DNA of 64,000 bases from Bog-473 sp963787485 (GCA_963787485.1 CAWBDF010000003.1:558001-622000); one strand, 5' to 3'; shown: positions 52,744 through 62,492, counted from the first letter of the stretch. The notes: generated from the letters alone by a model not told the origin. Made by a program: numbers and translations.

Positions 52744-53199
52744 TCATGGCCCGCCGCTGAGTGCATAGGTCTCCCACGTCCCATCATCCAGCGGGATGTA
52801 CAACTCCATCGTGCAGACGCCGTTCCGCGGAGGTCGAAGCGGCGAGACGTCGGCATAGATGGAACGCCCGCTGAACGTCCACGACAAGAAGGTCCACCGA
52901 GCAGACGAATCAGCATCCTGCGCTTGGACTGACGCGAGGTTGCCGATGAAATGTGGACCGCTGTCGTAGTACCTCCGACCGCAATAGTCGATCCGCTCCG
53001 GCACCTTCCAGAAGGCGAACGTTCCATAGTCCCTGCGGCTGAGTAAGGCAGCGGCTGCTGGGTAAGCAACGACCACCGCGAGAAGTGCCAGAAGGACGAT
53101 GATCGGCACCCACCCCTTTCGGAGACGCGCACGCTCATCAGACTCCGCAGGAGTCAGTTCGGTCCATAGGGAGTCATCAAGACTCCCGACCTTGGTCAC
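52744..53199 (-). CDS. Hypothetical protein with one membrane helix and exported domain
   Basis: 151 residues from GTG 53199. A charged N-terminus of about 30 residues precedes a membrane helix 'VPIIVLLALLAVVVAYPAAA', then about 100 residues outside the membrane with two Cys ('RIDYCGRRYYDSGPHF' and 'GVCTMELYIPLDDGTWETYA') that may form a disulfide. No known domain is recognised. Composition and GC-rich third positions support a real gene. Confidence 0.65.
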   Translation of the reverse strand: MTKVGSLDDSLWTELTPAESDERARLRKGWVPIIVLLALLAVVVAYPAAAALLSRRDYGTFAFWKVPERIDYCGRRYYDSGPHFIGNLASVQAQDADSSARWTFLSWTFSGRSIYADVSPLRPPRNGVCTMELYIPLDDGTWETYALSGGP

Positions 53200-53352
53200 G
53201 GACTCAGGTTAGGCGGAGGTCGTCGATCACCGGGTGCGGGTGGTGCCCCAATCCGCCGGGAGAGTGCGGCACTCGGTGACGCGGGTGTGCTGAGCATGGT
53301 CAGCCAGGATCGGGCGATACCAATGGATTGGCTTCCAAGTTTCCTGGCGCGT

Positions 53353-54288
53353 TCAACTCGGTGTTGGCTTGGCGCCCGCGGCCGCGAGCCTGTCCTTGGC
53401 CTCATTAAACACGTCGTCGGGGAGCGGGCCCTGGGTGGCTGCGGCCAAGTTGTCGTGGAGATGCTCAACGCTGCTAGTGCCGACGATGGTGGTGTCGAGG
53501 TGGGGATTCGACAACGTAAAACGCAGCATGAACGACATGCGGCTCATCCCATCGAGCAGCTCGTCGAGCCTGGCGTTGCTCCAGTAGTCCTTCATGGTCT
53601 CGTTGGAGACCATGTAATACCTCCGGTTTTGCCAGTCGTCGGGGGCGCCGCGGGCCACCCCCCCTCGGATAATGATGCCCATTCCGGCGTCAGATGCTCT
53701 GGCAATGACTTCCTCGTGCTCACGTTGCATGGCTGAATAGGGGATCTGGAAGGCGTCGAAGACGCCCATATCGATCTGTTCGTTGAGGGTGGGTAGGACG
53801 GCAGACACTCCGACAAAGCGCACCTTTCCCTCGTCCCGCAGGGCGAGAGCTTCGGCGAGCGCGTCCTCGGCCTCGAATTCCTCGCGACTCAAGCTGCGGT
53901 GGAACTGCACGAGGTCGAGATAGTCGGTCCTGAGCATGCGCAGGCTGTGTTCCACACCCCGGCGGATGTTTTCTGCTGTGTGGATGTGGTCGCTACCCTG
54001 TGGGGCGTCGGGCACGCATCCACATTTGGAGGCGAGGACGTACTCCGAGCGGCGGTGGGAGATGAACTTGCCGATCAACTCCTCGCTGCGTCCGTAATCG
54101 ATGGCGGTGTCGATGAAGTTGATGCCCTCGTCGAGCACCGTATTGAGGAGCCGGCCTGCTTGCTCATCGGAGATCTGGGAAGCAGGTACTTGGGGGCGCG
54201 AAGTTCCCCTCAGTTCCATCGCCCCAAATCCCAATGTGGTGACTTCGAGCCCGGTTTTCCCAAGCGCACGCCGCGGTAGTTGAGCCAT
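53353..54288 (-). CDS. Aldo/keto reductase (AKR, YajO/GalDH-like)
   Basis: 311 residues from ATG 54288, AGGAGG at eight bases. 'RRALGKTGLEVTTLGFGAME' start, D and Y of the tetrad in 'GINFIDTAIDYGRSEELIG', K in 'YVLASKCGCVP', and H in 'YLDLVQFHRSLSREEF'. 'TIVGTSSVEHLHDNLAA' is the nucleotide-binding end. The Cys pair in 'KCGC' is common in subgroups linked to [4Fe-4S] or redox partners, but there is no C-terminal ferredoxin domain here. NAD(P)H-dependent carbonyl reductase of unknown substrate. Confidence 0.93.
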   Translation of the reverse strand: MAQLPRRALGKTGLEVTTLGFGAMELRGTSRPQVPASQISDEQAGRLLNTVLDEGINFIDTAIDYGRSEELIGKFISHRRSEYVLASKCGCVPDAPQGSDHIHTAENIRRGVEHSLRMLRTDYLDLVQFHRSLSREEFEAEDALAEALALRDEGKVRFVGVSAVLPTLNEQIDMGVFDAFQIPYSAMQREHEEVIARASDAGMGIIIRGGVARGAPDDWQNRRYYMVSNETMKDYWSNARLDELLDGMSRMSFMLRFTLSNPHLDTTIVGTSSVEHLHDNLAAATQGPLPDDVFNEAKDRLAAAGAKPTPS

Positions 54289-54530
54289 CCACACGCCTCC
54301 TGACGAAATTCATGGTGTGATTATCGACTCTGGCCGAGGTCACCACCGATGTCAGCCGCAGTCTGTCACCGTGAGCGTCGGCTGTGCAGCTGGACAAGGT
54401 TTCCGGTCGAGCTGGGAACAGATACTGCCGGGAGAGGCATCCCTGCTTTTCCGTGATCATCGGACAGAGAGGTGATGTCCCCGTTCGCCGGTCCTGCGCG
54501 CACCCTTCGGCACAACGGGGTCACTGTGCG

Positions 54531-54990
54531 ATGGGCGCACCAACGGACAAAGATGGATCCGGTGGCCAGACAGATAACCCATCGGCACGGGACATCAACG
54601 CTGCGAGGGCCGTCTGGGAGCAGCGATTAGGCCCAGAGGGGTTCGTCAACTATCGAAAGGCATTCCACATGCACATAATTGGCTGGGCACTTGCAATGCT
54701 GTTCCTCGCCGCGTTCAGTGCTGCCGGCTTCGCCGAGGCAAACACCCTGAACGATCGGAATGATTCTCGCCTTCGCTTCAGTGTTGTTACTCATGGTTCC
54801 AAGCGTGTTCGTGATGGCTCGGGCGACGCGGCTGGTTACGGCCTATCACGGTCTTCCCGCACAATGTCGTCGCTCGCTCAAGAAGAACAGTTGGCGAGAC
54901 ACAGGCCTGTTTGACCGCTGGGTGCACGTCAACGGGCACTCACTAACACGTAGTGCCACCGGGCGACTCCGGTGCTCCCGCAATTACTGA
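54531..54990 (+). pseudogene. Two-helix membrane protein, frameshifted
   Basis: The first frame gives 'RDINAARAVWEQRLGPEGFV' and 'NYRKAFHMHIIGWALAML', ending in helix one ('LAMLFLAAFSAAGFAEANT'). Frame changes at about 54755-54762, after which helix two 'MILAFASVLLLMVPSVFVMA' and a basic tail follow. The layout is a small two-helix protein of about 150 residues with a soluble N-terminal region. No known family. The break is one inserted base. Confidence 0.5.
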
Positions 54991-55185
54991 GGACCAATCT
55001 CGCAGCGGTGGACCCTCATGGGAGCTTCACAACATCATTGGCGTACGGGGCTACCCTGACCCCGCTCGGTATCGGCACTTTCCGGTCGGTCAGGCGACCA
55101 TTGACACCGTCGACCGAAGCAGCGGGGTTGGGGCGACGCTACAGTTCGCCGCGGTGACACTCCAGGGCGGGAAGGCAGACACACG

Positions 55186-56160
55186 ATGATCCGGACGCGC
55201 CTTACCGATCTCGTCGGATGTACGGCGCCCATCCAGCAGGCTCCAATGGGCACGGTTTCGTCGCCGAGCCTCGCGGTCGCTGTCGCCGAGGCCGGAGGCA
55301 TCGGCTCGATCAATACTCTCGGCATGGCGAGGGAAACCCTTGGGCAGCACCTTGATGACATGCGTCGGCAGACCGAAGGCGTGCTCGCGGTGAGCTTCCT
55401 GACTAACAACATCGACACCGACGCCGTCGCGGATGCCGCATCCCGTGTGCGAGTCATCGACTTCTTCTGGTGCGACCCCCGGCCCGAGTTAGTCGAAAAC
55501 GCCCACCAGGGTGGGGCGATGGTCAATTGGCAGGTCGGATCGGTGGAGGAGGCTCGGGCGGCGGTCGGGGCAGGCGCCGACATGGTCGTCGCCCAGGGCG
55601 TGGAGGCTGGCGGTCACTGTCGTGGCGACAGCCCCCTGCTACCTCTGCTCTCCGAGGTGCTCGACGCCGTTGACGTGCCCGTCCTCGCCGCTGGAGGCAT
55701 CGCCGACGCCCGCGGTGTCGCTGCCGCTCTGGCGGCGGGAGCTTCGGGCGTGCGGATGGGGACGCGGTTCATCGCCACCGAGGAATCGGCAGCCCATGCT
55801 GACTACGTCGCCGCGATCCTTGCGGCCGGGGCGAATAGCACGCGCATCACCGATGCCTTCAATGACTGTCCACTGTGCGAATCGTCGCCACGTGCCCGTG
55901 TGCTTATCTCAGCGATCGATGCAGTGGATTCGATCGATGTCGACGTGGTCGGGATGATGCAGAGTGCCGATGGGGAAATCCCCGTGCCGCGCCGCTCCTG
56001 GATACCCCCAACCAAGAACGTCAGCGGAATTGTCAAGGCGATGTGCATGTACGCAGGCGAATCTGTCGCCCTCGTCAATACAGTCCTGCCGGCGTCACAA
56101 CTCGTCCTTTCCCTTGTCGAAGGCGCCGATTCTCTACTTGGGGCGGTACAGCGAAGCTGA
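55186..56160 (+). CDS. Nitronate monooxygenase (2-nitropropane dioxygenase family)
   Basis: 324 residues. FMN-binding TIM barrel: 'LVGCTAPIQQAPMGTVSSPS' (P-I-x-Q-x-P-M), 'AVAEAGGIGSINTLG', 'GADMVVAQGVEAGGHCRGDS' (Q-G-x-E-A-G-G-H with the catalytic-region His), 'VPVLAAGGIADARGVAAALA' and 'GASGVRMGTRFIATEESAAH'. It oxidises alkyl nitronates or acts as an enoyl/NADH:quinone-type flavoprotein. Family members also degrade the toxin propionate-3-nitronate. It is monocistronic in this window. Confidence 0.94.
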   Translation: MIRTRLTDLVGCTAPIQQAPMGTVSSPSLAVAVAEAGGIGSINTLGMARETLGQHLDDMRRQTEGVLAVSFLTNNIDTDAVADAASRVRVIDFFWCDPRPELVENAHQGGAMVNWQVGSVEEARAAVGAGADMVVAQGVEAGGHCRGDSPLLPLLSEVLDAVDVPVLAAGGIADARGVAAALAAGASGVRMGTRFIATEESAAHADYVAAILAAGANSTRITDAFNDCPLCESSPRARVLISAIDAVDSIDVDVVGMMQSADGEIPVPRRSWIPPTKNVSGIVKAMCMYAGESVALVNTVLPASQLVLSLVEGADSLLGAVQRS

Positions 56161-56433
56161 CTGAGTCGCAGCGAGCCCTAGCGAGGGCAGCGCACGGCGA
56201 ACCCTACGGACGGCGTAAGGGAGGACGGCACAGCACCGCTCAGGATGTCCTCCGCTGGTGACTGTGGCGACATCTGACCGAGCGATAATGCCGGATACCG
56301 GGCGGCCCGCCGCCAGAGCCCCTGCACCACTCGTGCCGCCGGGTGCGCCCACGGCCGGCGGCGAAGTGGGGCAGTCGAGTTCCGCGTATCCTGTCGACCC
56401 TGTGAGGTCCGTTGACCGCGAAGTGCGACTTCG
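56161..56433. other. Convergent intergenic region
   Basis: About 270 bases between convergent genes. No gene seen. No convincing hairpin with T-run, although GC-rich palindromic words (GGGCGGCCCGCC) occur at about 56300. Confidence 0.3.
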
Positions 56434-57075
56434 TCATCGGGTGAACGTGATGTGAGTGACCCCGCGAGGCGTCGACACTGCCTCCACGTCGTACTGCTGT
56501 TCCAATGCTTCCAAGCCGTCCCACAGCCGAACACCGCGGCCGAGCAGGATCGGAACCTGCACGACGTGCAGGTAGTCGACGAGGGCGGCGGCGATGAACG
56601 CGCGCATCATCGTCGGGCCCCCGCCGATGCGGACGTCCTGACCGGCTGCTGCGTCCACCGCCACCTTGAGTGCATCCGCTGGCGCGGCGTCGAGGAAGTG
56701 AAACGTCGTACCGCCCTCCATCTCCAGCGACGGGCGCGGACGGTGGGTCAGGACGTACGTCGGTGTGTGGAATGGCGGATTGTCGCCCCACCACCCGCGC
56801 CACTCCAGGTCGTCCTGCCAGCCCGGAGGGCCGAACTTGCCCGCGCCCATGATCTCCGCACCGATCCCTGGTCCGTGCCGGCCGGCCATCGCATTGTCGA
56901 CACCCTCACTGCCGCCCGACTCGCCGAGGAGTTCATGGCGTCCGAACTGAGTGGCGAACATCCACTCGTGTAGCCGATGCCCGGCGTGGCCGAACGGTGT
57001 CTCAAAGGTCTGCCCCTCTCCTGTGGCGAAACCGTCGAGCGAGATCGAGAAGTTGTGGATGCGTACACGCGACAC
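56434..57075 (-). CDS. Dihydrofolate reductase/RibD C-terminal family protein
   Basis: 213 residues. 'RVRIHNFSISLDGFATGEGQ' (S-L-D-G) is the N-terminal strand of the RibD_C/YwjB fold. 'FHTPTYVLTHRPRPSLEMEG' and 'GQDVRIGGGPTMMRAFIAAA' (the G-G-x-x nucleotide-binding loop) follow, then 'LVDYLHVVQVPILLGRGVRL' (V-P-x-x-L-G-x-G-x-R-L-F-like). Stand-alone members are NADPH-dependent reductases of unknown substrate, some in riboflavin or antibiotic resistance contexts. Confidence 0.92.
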   Translation of the reverse strand: MSRVRIHNFSISLDGFATGEGQTFETPFGHAGHRLHEWMFATQFGRHELLGESGGSEGVDNAMAGRHGPGIGAEIMGAGKFGPPGWQDDLEWRGWWGDNPPFHTPTYVLTHRPRPSLEMEGGTTFHFLDAAPADALKVAVDAAAGQDVRIGGGPTMMRAFIAAALVDYLHVVQVPILLGRGVRLWDGLEALEQQYDVEAVSTPRGVTHITFTR

Positions 57076-57289
57076 GGTGGCTCCTTGGGGTGGTGGTTGG
57101 GCTTAGAGGACAACCAGTATTCATAGGCCGCGGTACTCGGATCCACCGCGATGAGGGTTGACCCACCGAGCCGGCGATCTGGGACACGCCCTTCAGAGCC
57201 GCCGCCCAAACTCCCTGAGCCCCGTAAGCCCCTCAAGGTGTTTGGGGAGAGGCTGACTCGACGTTTTCGCTGTTCTTTAGGAGGACTTC

Positions 57290-57964
57290 CTAGTCATACA
57301 GGTTTCCGTCGATTCGGAAGACAAGGGTGCCGCCTGCAACGTCCTCTTTGCCCGTCGACCGGAACGTGAGGTGGTGGTCAGCGTACGTGCCCGTCGCTTG
57401 GATGGGGATGTCCATCCGTGCGGGATTCTCACCGAAGGGGTGGCCTGACCCCGCAAGATGGGGACCGCACCCGTCGCCAGTGCCAGTGCCAAATGCATCG
57501 AACGTGATCTCATTGACACCAAGGTCGATGGTTGCTGATTCTTTGGAACTCGTTCCGTGGAAGCCGCCGATGTCTCCAATGACGCCGGGGTCTTTGAACG
57601 GGTAATGCGCTATGCAGGTACCGTTCGTCCCCTGGGCTGTCTGTATGAGCGTGAATGGCACGAACGACCCCTCGTGGGTCCTGAGTTGCAACGTAGCGTT
57701 GTCGGGTCACTGGAAATGCACTCTCAGGGTTGCGCTGGTGGCAAAGCCTCCGAAGTGGCCGTTGTCGCCCGACCAAGGCTGCTCGGTCAAGACAATATGG
57801 ACCGTCCCGTAGAGATGGAGCGGGTAAGGCAGCAGACCGGCACCGGCGGGAGCGCTGCTTCCCATCGTGGCAGCGAGCATTATGACCACGCCGACCATAA
57901 ACCCTGCCAAAGTCCGCCACCCCTTGGGCGGCCCTAATACCTTGGCGTAGTCGTATACGGCCAC
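57290..57964 (-). pseudogene. Secreted beta-rich protein with internal stop codon
   Basis: A signal peptide ('LAGFMVGVVIMLAATMG') with cleavage near A-P-A-G-A-G precedes 'YPLHLYGTVHIVLTEQPWSG'. The frame meets TGA at 57707-57709 and continues in the same frame with 'PDNATLQLRTHEGSFVPFTL' and 'TIDLGVNEITFDAFGTGTG' to a stop at 57290. One change (TGG to TGA) would explain it. Whether the downstream part can be translated from an internal start is open. No known domain. The start is uncertain; GTG 57964 is used. Confidence 0.5.
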
Positions 57965-58225
57965 AGACTTGGAGAGTAGCAACGCTTCCGATTGCACGCG
58001 CTGGACTCGTGCAGCGCCTCGGTATCCGTGAGGTGCCGATGTGCCACGTTCGCGAATGTCTCCTTCCCGGCGTTCTGGGCTAGTCAAACCCATGGCCTGC
58101 GGCCTGGGCATCAGTCCTCTGACCGGCTGAACCAGATCCTGCCGCCGGCGCCGAGCTCGCTGGTTCCGCCCGAGGTCCCTAAGTACATTGACGGTGTAAG
58201 GGTATGCCGGCGGTGGGGAGTTCTC

Positions 58226-59134
58226 ATGGCTGAATTGCGATTCTGTGCCTACCAGTATCAGCACCTTCCCTTCGTCGAAATGCGCGAGCAATGGAGAAGA
58301 GCCGAAGATCTGGGCTTCGACGTGATGTGGAATGTGGACACAGTGGTGGAGCCGGACCGAGCGCGACATCCGATGTTCGACGGTCCCGCGACGCTGGTCG
58401 ATCTGGCCACTACTACTTCCAGGATTCGGATCGGCACACTGATCTCGAGTTTGTACTTTCGAAGCCCCGTGACCTTGTCGAAGGCTGCGATGACTGTCGA
58501 TCACCTTTCGGGTGGGCGCGTGGAACTTGCACTTGGCGTTGGTGACCCTTCCGCCGGTGCGGCCCAGGCGGGCGTGGATTGGTCCCCCGCCGAGCGGGTA
58601 AAGCGGTTCCGTGAGTTCGTTGAACTCATTGATCTGCTCCTACGCCAGGAGATCACGACCTACGAAGGTCAGTTTTACCGTTGTCGAGAAGCGGAGACGA
58701 TTCCCCTTCCGCTGCAACGTCCCCGGCCCCCCATCACGGTGGCAGCGCATGGGCCAAAGATGCTCGAAATCACCGCGGAATTTGCCGACGGCTGGAGCTC
58801 GTGGGGCGGTTATGGGATCGAAACCGAGGACGACTTCTACCAGGCAACGCGAGAGCGCGCGGAGCTCCTGGCTGATCTGTGCCAGGCGCGTGGGAGGGAC
58901 CCTGCGTCGATTCGGCATTCGCTCGTGTGCTTCCCCCCTTTGACTCCGTGGGCCTCTCTGTCAGCCTTCCGCGAGATGGTCGAGCGCTACCAGGGGATCG
59001 GCATCGACGAGTTCGTGCTCTATTGGCCGCGCAACTGGAATCGGCAAGCGATGCACGAGGACAGGGTGTTCGAAGAAGTGATGACATCAGTGGTCCCAGA
59101 ACTCCGCGCCGACGGGCTCGCGCGGCAGGCCTGA
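58226..59134 (+). CDS. LLM-class flavin/F420-dependent oxidoreductase
   Basis: 302 residues from ATG 58226 (GGGGAG upstream). 'RFCAYQYQHLPFVEMREQWR' strand 1, 'LATTTSRIRIGTLISSLYFR' (F420/FMN block), 'LSGGRVELALGVGDPSAGAA', 'IPLPLQRPRPPITVAAHGPK' and 'FADGWSSWGGYGIETEDDF' are typical of bacterial luciferase-like enzymes. It is of a different subfamily from the one at 46582-47484. Probably reduces or hydroxylates an organic substrate with F420H2 or FMNH2. Confidence 0.93.
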   Translation: MAELRFCAYQYQHLPFVEMREQWRRAEDLGFDVMWNVDTVVEPDRARHPMFDGPATLVDLATTTSRIRIGTLISSLYFRSPVTLSKAAMTVDHLSGGRVELALGVGDPSAGAAQAGVDWSPAERVKRFREFVELIDLLLRQEITTYEGQFYRCREAETIPLPLQRPRPPITVAAHGPKMLEITAEFADGWSSWGGYGIETEDDFYQATRERAELLADLCQARGRDPASIRHSLVCFPPLTPWASLSAFREMVERYQGIGIDEFVLYWPRNWNRQAMHEDRVFEEVMTSVVPELRADGLARQA

Positions 59135-59196
59135 GGGTCGCCTCCGACCCGGCAGCGTACGGGGCTACTTTTCGACCGTTGGCCGGACGCACGCGA

Positions 59197-59502
59197 CTAC
59201 TGGTTCGCTGGGGTCCATTGGTGCTGCACGATGACCCGCTGTCCGATGACCTTGCTCGCATGATCACGTACGTAGGCCTGGTGCAGCGGGTGCTCGACGT
59301 AACGACGGGCTGCAGCGAAGTCGGAGAAGTCCATCACGGCAACGAGATCGAAGTTGTCGTCGAAATGACCTGCATCATCTCCCCACGTCAGGTGCAGTAG
59401 CTGCGGGATTGAACGTAGCCCCTCAAGCGAATCACGAAAGGCTTGCTGTTGCTCAGGTGAGACGCCTTCTGCCCATCGGCACGCCACGACCTGTCGGAAC
59501 AT
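59197..59502 (-). CDS. Dabb (stress-responsive A/B barrel) domain protein
   Basis: 101 residues from ATG 59502, preceded by GGGAGGTG. 'FRQVVACRWAEGVSPEQQQA' and 'FDLVAVMDFSDFAAARRYVE' followed by 'HPLHQAYVRDHASKVIGQRV' are the Dabb signature (H-P-x-H-x-x-y-v). Dimeric alpha-beta barrels of this kind include polyketide cyclases and olivetolic acid cyclase. Small-molecule role unknown. It is convergent with the LLM oxidoreductase. Confidence 0.92.
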   Translation of the reverse strand: MFRQVVACRWAEGVSPEQQQAFRDSLEGLRSIPQLLHLTWGDDAGHFDDNFDLVAVMDFSDFAAARRYVEHPLHQAYVRDHASKVIGQRVIVQHQWTPANQ

Positions 59503-59555
59503 TGATGCACCTCCCAAGGACCAAGGCTTGGACTTCGGAGACTTCTTAACAGCTG

Positions 59556-60506
59556 GTGAGGGCGGAGGCAGCTTTTCCCGGAATCGTCTATTCGCGATGC
59601 AACCCCAGCCCGGGCATTTCCCCAACCAACGGGTGCGTCCCAGGCCCCTACGGTAACCAAGCTTCCTGGTATCTTCTCGTCGATGGCACTCATGAGCTCG
59701 TCTACACGGGTGGTTCCCTGTGGACTCTGGGGGGCGAGTCTGGAACAACTCTCTTCGGCATTGATATTTCCACGGGTGCCGCGACGGATTACCCCGTGCA
59801 GACGGAAGGCGAGGGCTTAGTCGCTGGCACTGGTTTGCCGAACACGCTGTTTACGTATGACCGCTGTGACAGCCCGCTTGACATGAATGCCATCGATGTG
59901 TCGTCCACGCCCGCTGTGGAAGCCTCTGGATTCTTTGCCTCGCCCGACATCGAAAATGTTGAGGACATCGCCATCTCACCCGATGGCACTCATTTCGTCC
60001 CTGCGGGCGGTTATCCGTACGACTTCACAGAATTCAACACATCGAATTTCCTTCCCACCGGCACTGTGTATCCAGGAAATCCCTATCCGAGCGCCGTTGC
60101 CATGACGTCGGCCAACGGAGGACTCTTCGCCGGAGGTTTGAACGGTGCTGGCAACGACCTTGTGGTGTACCCCCTGGACAATCCGTCTGATCTCGTTCTC
60201 AGCTACCAGTTTCCGACCACAAATGGCGAAACTAATAATGATGAAACCGACCCAAGAGGAATCGCCTTCGGCCCTGATGGAACTTTGTTGTTCGTCGTCA
60301 GCGATGATGCGTTCGGGGTCGGTCCCGAGTTCCACGTGTTCAACATCGGCGATCTGGTCAATCCCCCTACGCAGGCCCCCGAAGCATCGATCACTTTCCT
60401 CTTCCCAATTCTGGCCATGGGCATGCTGGGGGTGTTCGTATCCGTGCAACGCAACCGCAAGTCGAGGCAGTTCGATATAGATACTCGCCAGGAGGACATC
60501 ATCTGA
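59556..60506 (+). CDS. Surface-anchored beta-propeller protein, N-terminus probably missing
   Basis: 316 residues from GTG 59556. Propeller-like repeats ('NVEDIAISPDGTHFVPAGGY', 'AVAMTSANGGLFAGG' and 'DPRGIAFGPDGTLLFVVSDD') are followed by a C-terminal membrane helix 'ITFLFPILAMGMLGVFVSV' and a basic stop-transfer tail. No signal peptide is visible at the start, and the frame begins mid-repeat, so I think the 5' end is lost. The likely location is the outer face of the membrane. Confidence 0.65.
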   Translation: MRAEAAFPGIVYSRCNPSPGISPTNGCVPGPYGNQASWYLLVDGTHELVYTGGSLWTLGGESGTTLFGIDISTGAATDYPVQTEGEGLVAGTGLPNTLFTYDRCDSPLDMNAIDVSSTPAVEASGFFASPDIENVEDIAISPDGTHFVPAGGYPYDFTEFNTSNFLPTGTVYPGNPYPSAVAMTSANGGLFAGGLNGAGNDLVVYPLDNPSDLVLSYQFPTTNGETNNDETDPRGIAFGPDGTLLFVVSDDAFGVGPEFHVFNIGDLVNPPTQAPEASITFLFPILAMGMLGVFVSVQRNRKSRQFDIDTRQEDII

Positions 60507-60853
60507 GTCTGATCCTCACGGGGGCGTCCCTTGTGCCGAAATATGCCGCCAACCCGGCAGCGAGGACGGGGGCACCCTCGTACTTCTCATGCTCGATGGA
60601 GCGCTCCCACTCCCGATACTTGATGACCTCGCTCTCCTCCATGCCTGGAAAGGCTAGGTGCGCCGAATCATTGGCGGATAAGCGTCGCAGGGCCGGGGCG
60701 AATAGGGGCACCCCGCGAGACAGTTGCACGATGTTTGGGGACATTTGACGAACAGGTTTCGGCGGATCTCCTTCGGGATCATCAAAGGGTGGCCATCGTC
60801 CTCACGCTCCGAGGCAGTCAGCGCAACCATCCCCGAGTGCGCAGTCCGAATCT
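60507..60853. other. Region left of ISL3, no clear gene
   Basis: An 81-codon minus-strand frame (60744 to 60499) reads 'EESEVIKYREWERSIEHEKY' but has no recognised family. GGGGACATTT at 60738 recurs at 62516, on the other side of the ISL3. The last bases CCGAATCT are the left target duplication. Confidence 0.3.
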
Positions 60854-62277
60854 GGCTCTTCGCGTTGAACTGGGGAGCGTGACGTAGCGAAGTATCCGCC
60901 AACGCGGCCAGGGGTCCCGACATCGTTGAGGTTGCTTGACGACCTAACGAGGAGGACCCCTGACGATGGACGACGCTACCGGCCTGGCAGAAGCACTGTT
61001 GGGACTCAACGGCTTCCGGGTGCTGGCCGTCGAAGAGACCCCCTCCGAGGTGGTCGTCATGGTCGAGACGACGGCTGACTTCGTGGGGTGCCCGACCTGC
61101 GGCGTGCGCGCCGAAGCGAAGGACCGAGTCAGGGTCGACATCAGGGATCTTCCTTGCTTCGGTCGCCCAGCACGACTCGTCTGGCTGAAGCGGCGCTGGC
61201 GCTGTATCGACCCCGGCTGCGCGGTCAAGACGTGGACCGAGGGCACTGAGCACGTCGCCCCAAGGGCCGTGCTCACGCTGCGTGCCGGGGCAGAGGCCAC
61301 CCGCCAGGTCGGAGAGCTCGCTCTCCCGGTCGCGGTCGTGGCCCGCGAGCTCGGGGTCTGCTGGTGGACCGTGATGGACGCCGTGGTCCTCCACGGCGCG
61401 CCACTGATCGAGGACCCGAGGCGAGTGAAGAGAGTCCGCGCCCTCGGCATCGACGAGACCTCGTTCCTCTCGGCCACCCCCGAGCACCGGAGCATCTACG
61501 TGACCGGGCTGGTCGATCTGGACCGCAAGAGGATCATCGACCTGGTGGAGGGAAACGCTGCGGTTGACCTGCGCCGATGGTGGGCCGAACAGGACCCGGC
61601 CTGGGTGAGGGCCATCCGTGTCGTCGCCACGGACCTGGCCGAGAGCTATCGCTCGGGCACCTCCCCGCACCTCGACCATGCGATCCGTGTCGCCGACCCG
61701 TTTCATGTCGTGAGAATCGCCAACCGCTGCGTCGACAAGGTGCGCCGGCGGGTCCAGAACGAGACGCTCGGGCACCGGGGAAGGAAGGCTGACCCGCTCT
61801 ATCGGATTCGCAAGCTGTTGCTCGCCGGTTACGAACGCCTCGATGAGAGGGGTCATGACCGCGTGCTGCTCAGGGCTGCGTCACGGCGATCCGAACGACG
61901 AGCTCTTGGGTGCGTGGTTGGCCAAAGAGTCGGTGCGCGACATCTACCTGAGCGAGGATCCCAAGGTCGCCCGCGTGCTCCTCGACAAGGCCATCGTCGG
62001 ATGCCAGGACGACGACGTCGAAGAGATCCGTTCGCTCGGCGCCACCCTCGAGCGCTGGCGCACCGAGATCTTGAACCACCACCGCACCGGAGCGTCGAAC
62101 GGTCCGACCGAGGGGCTGAACCTGTGCGTGAAGAAGGTCAAGCGTGCCGGACGGGCTTCACCTGCTTCGAGCACTATCGACTGCGGGTCCTTCTTCACGC
62201 GGGTGGTGTCACCTGGCCCAGGCGTCCATCCCCGCCGAGGATCAGAATCCGCTCTCCCCACTCAAACGCGTAGGGCC
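60854..62277 (+). mobile_element. ISL3 family insertion sequence with perfect 8-bp target duplication
   Basis: GGCTCTTCGCGTTGAACTGG (left end, 60854 on) is matched by the reverse complement at the right end (62254-62277), 19 of 24 positions. CCGAATCT lies directly outside both ends (60846-60853 and 62278-62285), the 8-bp duplication expected for ISL3. The length is 1,424 bp. It carries one transposase gene. Confidence 0.95.
60966..62273 (+). pseudogene. ISL3 transposase, two compensating frame breaks
   Basis: About 436 codons. N-terminal zinc-finger-like region 'TADFVGCPTCGVRAEAKDRV' with the second Cys pair near 'RWRCIDPGCAVKTW', helix-turn-helix 'VVARELGVCWWTVMDAVVLH', and the DDE core with 'ALGIDETSFLSATPEHRSIY' and 'VVATDLAESYRSGTSPHLDH', then 'IRVADPFHVVRIANRC'. 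An extra A at about 61873 shifts frame ('ELLGAWLAKESVRDIYLSED' lies in the next one) and a missing base at about 62150 restores it for 'GFTCFEHYRLRVLLHAGGV'. The last catalytic Glu (in G-P-T-E-G-L-N) lies in the shifted part. With both ends intact, the shifts may be read errors. Confidence 0.9.
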
Positions 62278-62285
62278 CCGAATCT

Positions 62286-62492
62286 TCGACAAGATCGAGT
62301 TCCTTGCTTATGGCGTCGGCGTGGTTGAGAAACGCCGAACCTCTGGAGGCGTGATGGAGATGATCGTGGTTCCGAAATCGCCTCCGCCAGCATTACCCGA
62401 TGACGGAGCGGTTGTGCCCAGAAACCCCGTTCAGCCGCGTCCGCCTACGGGAGCTTCCATCTCCGAGCGAACTACAAAACCATTCGGATAAG
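62286..62492 (+). other. Possible 3' part of a gene split by ISL3
   Basis: If the ISL3 and one target copy are removed, a plus-strand frame joins 'SEAVSATIPECAVR' on the left to 'IFDKIEFLAYGVGVVEKRRT' and 'SGGVMEMIVVPKSPP' on the right, ending at a stop at 62492. The joined frame is open across the junction but I do not recognise the protein. Confidence 0.25.

Noticed and set aside
57707..57709. Selenocysteine or programmed readthrough at TGA
   Set aside because: There is no redox-active Cys context and no apparent SECIS-type hairpin; a single substitution is simpler.
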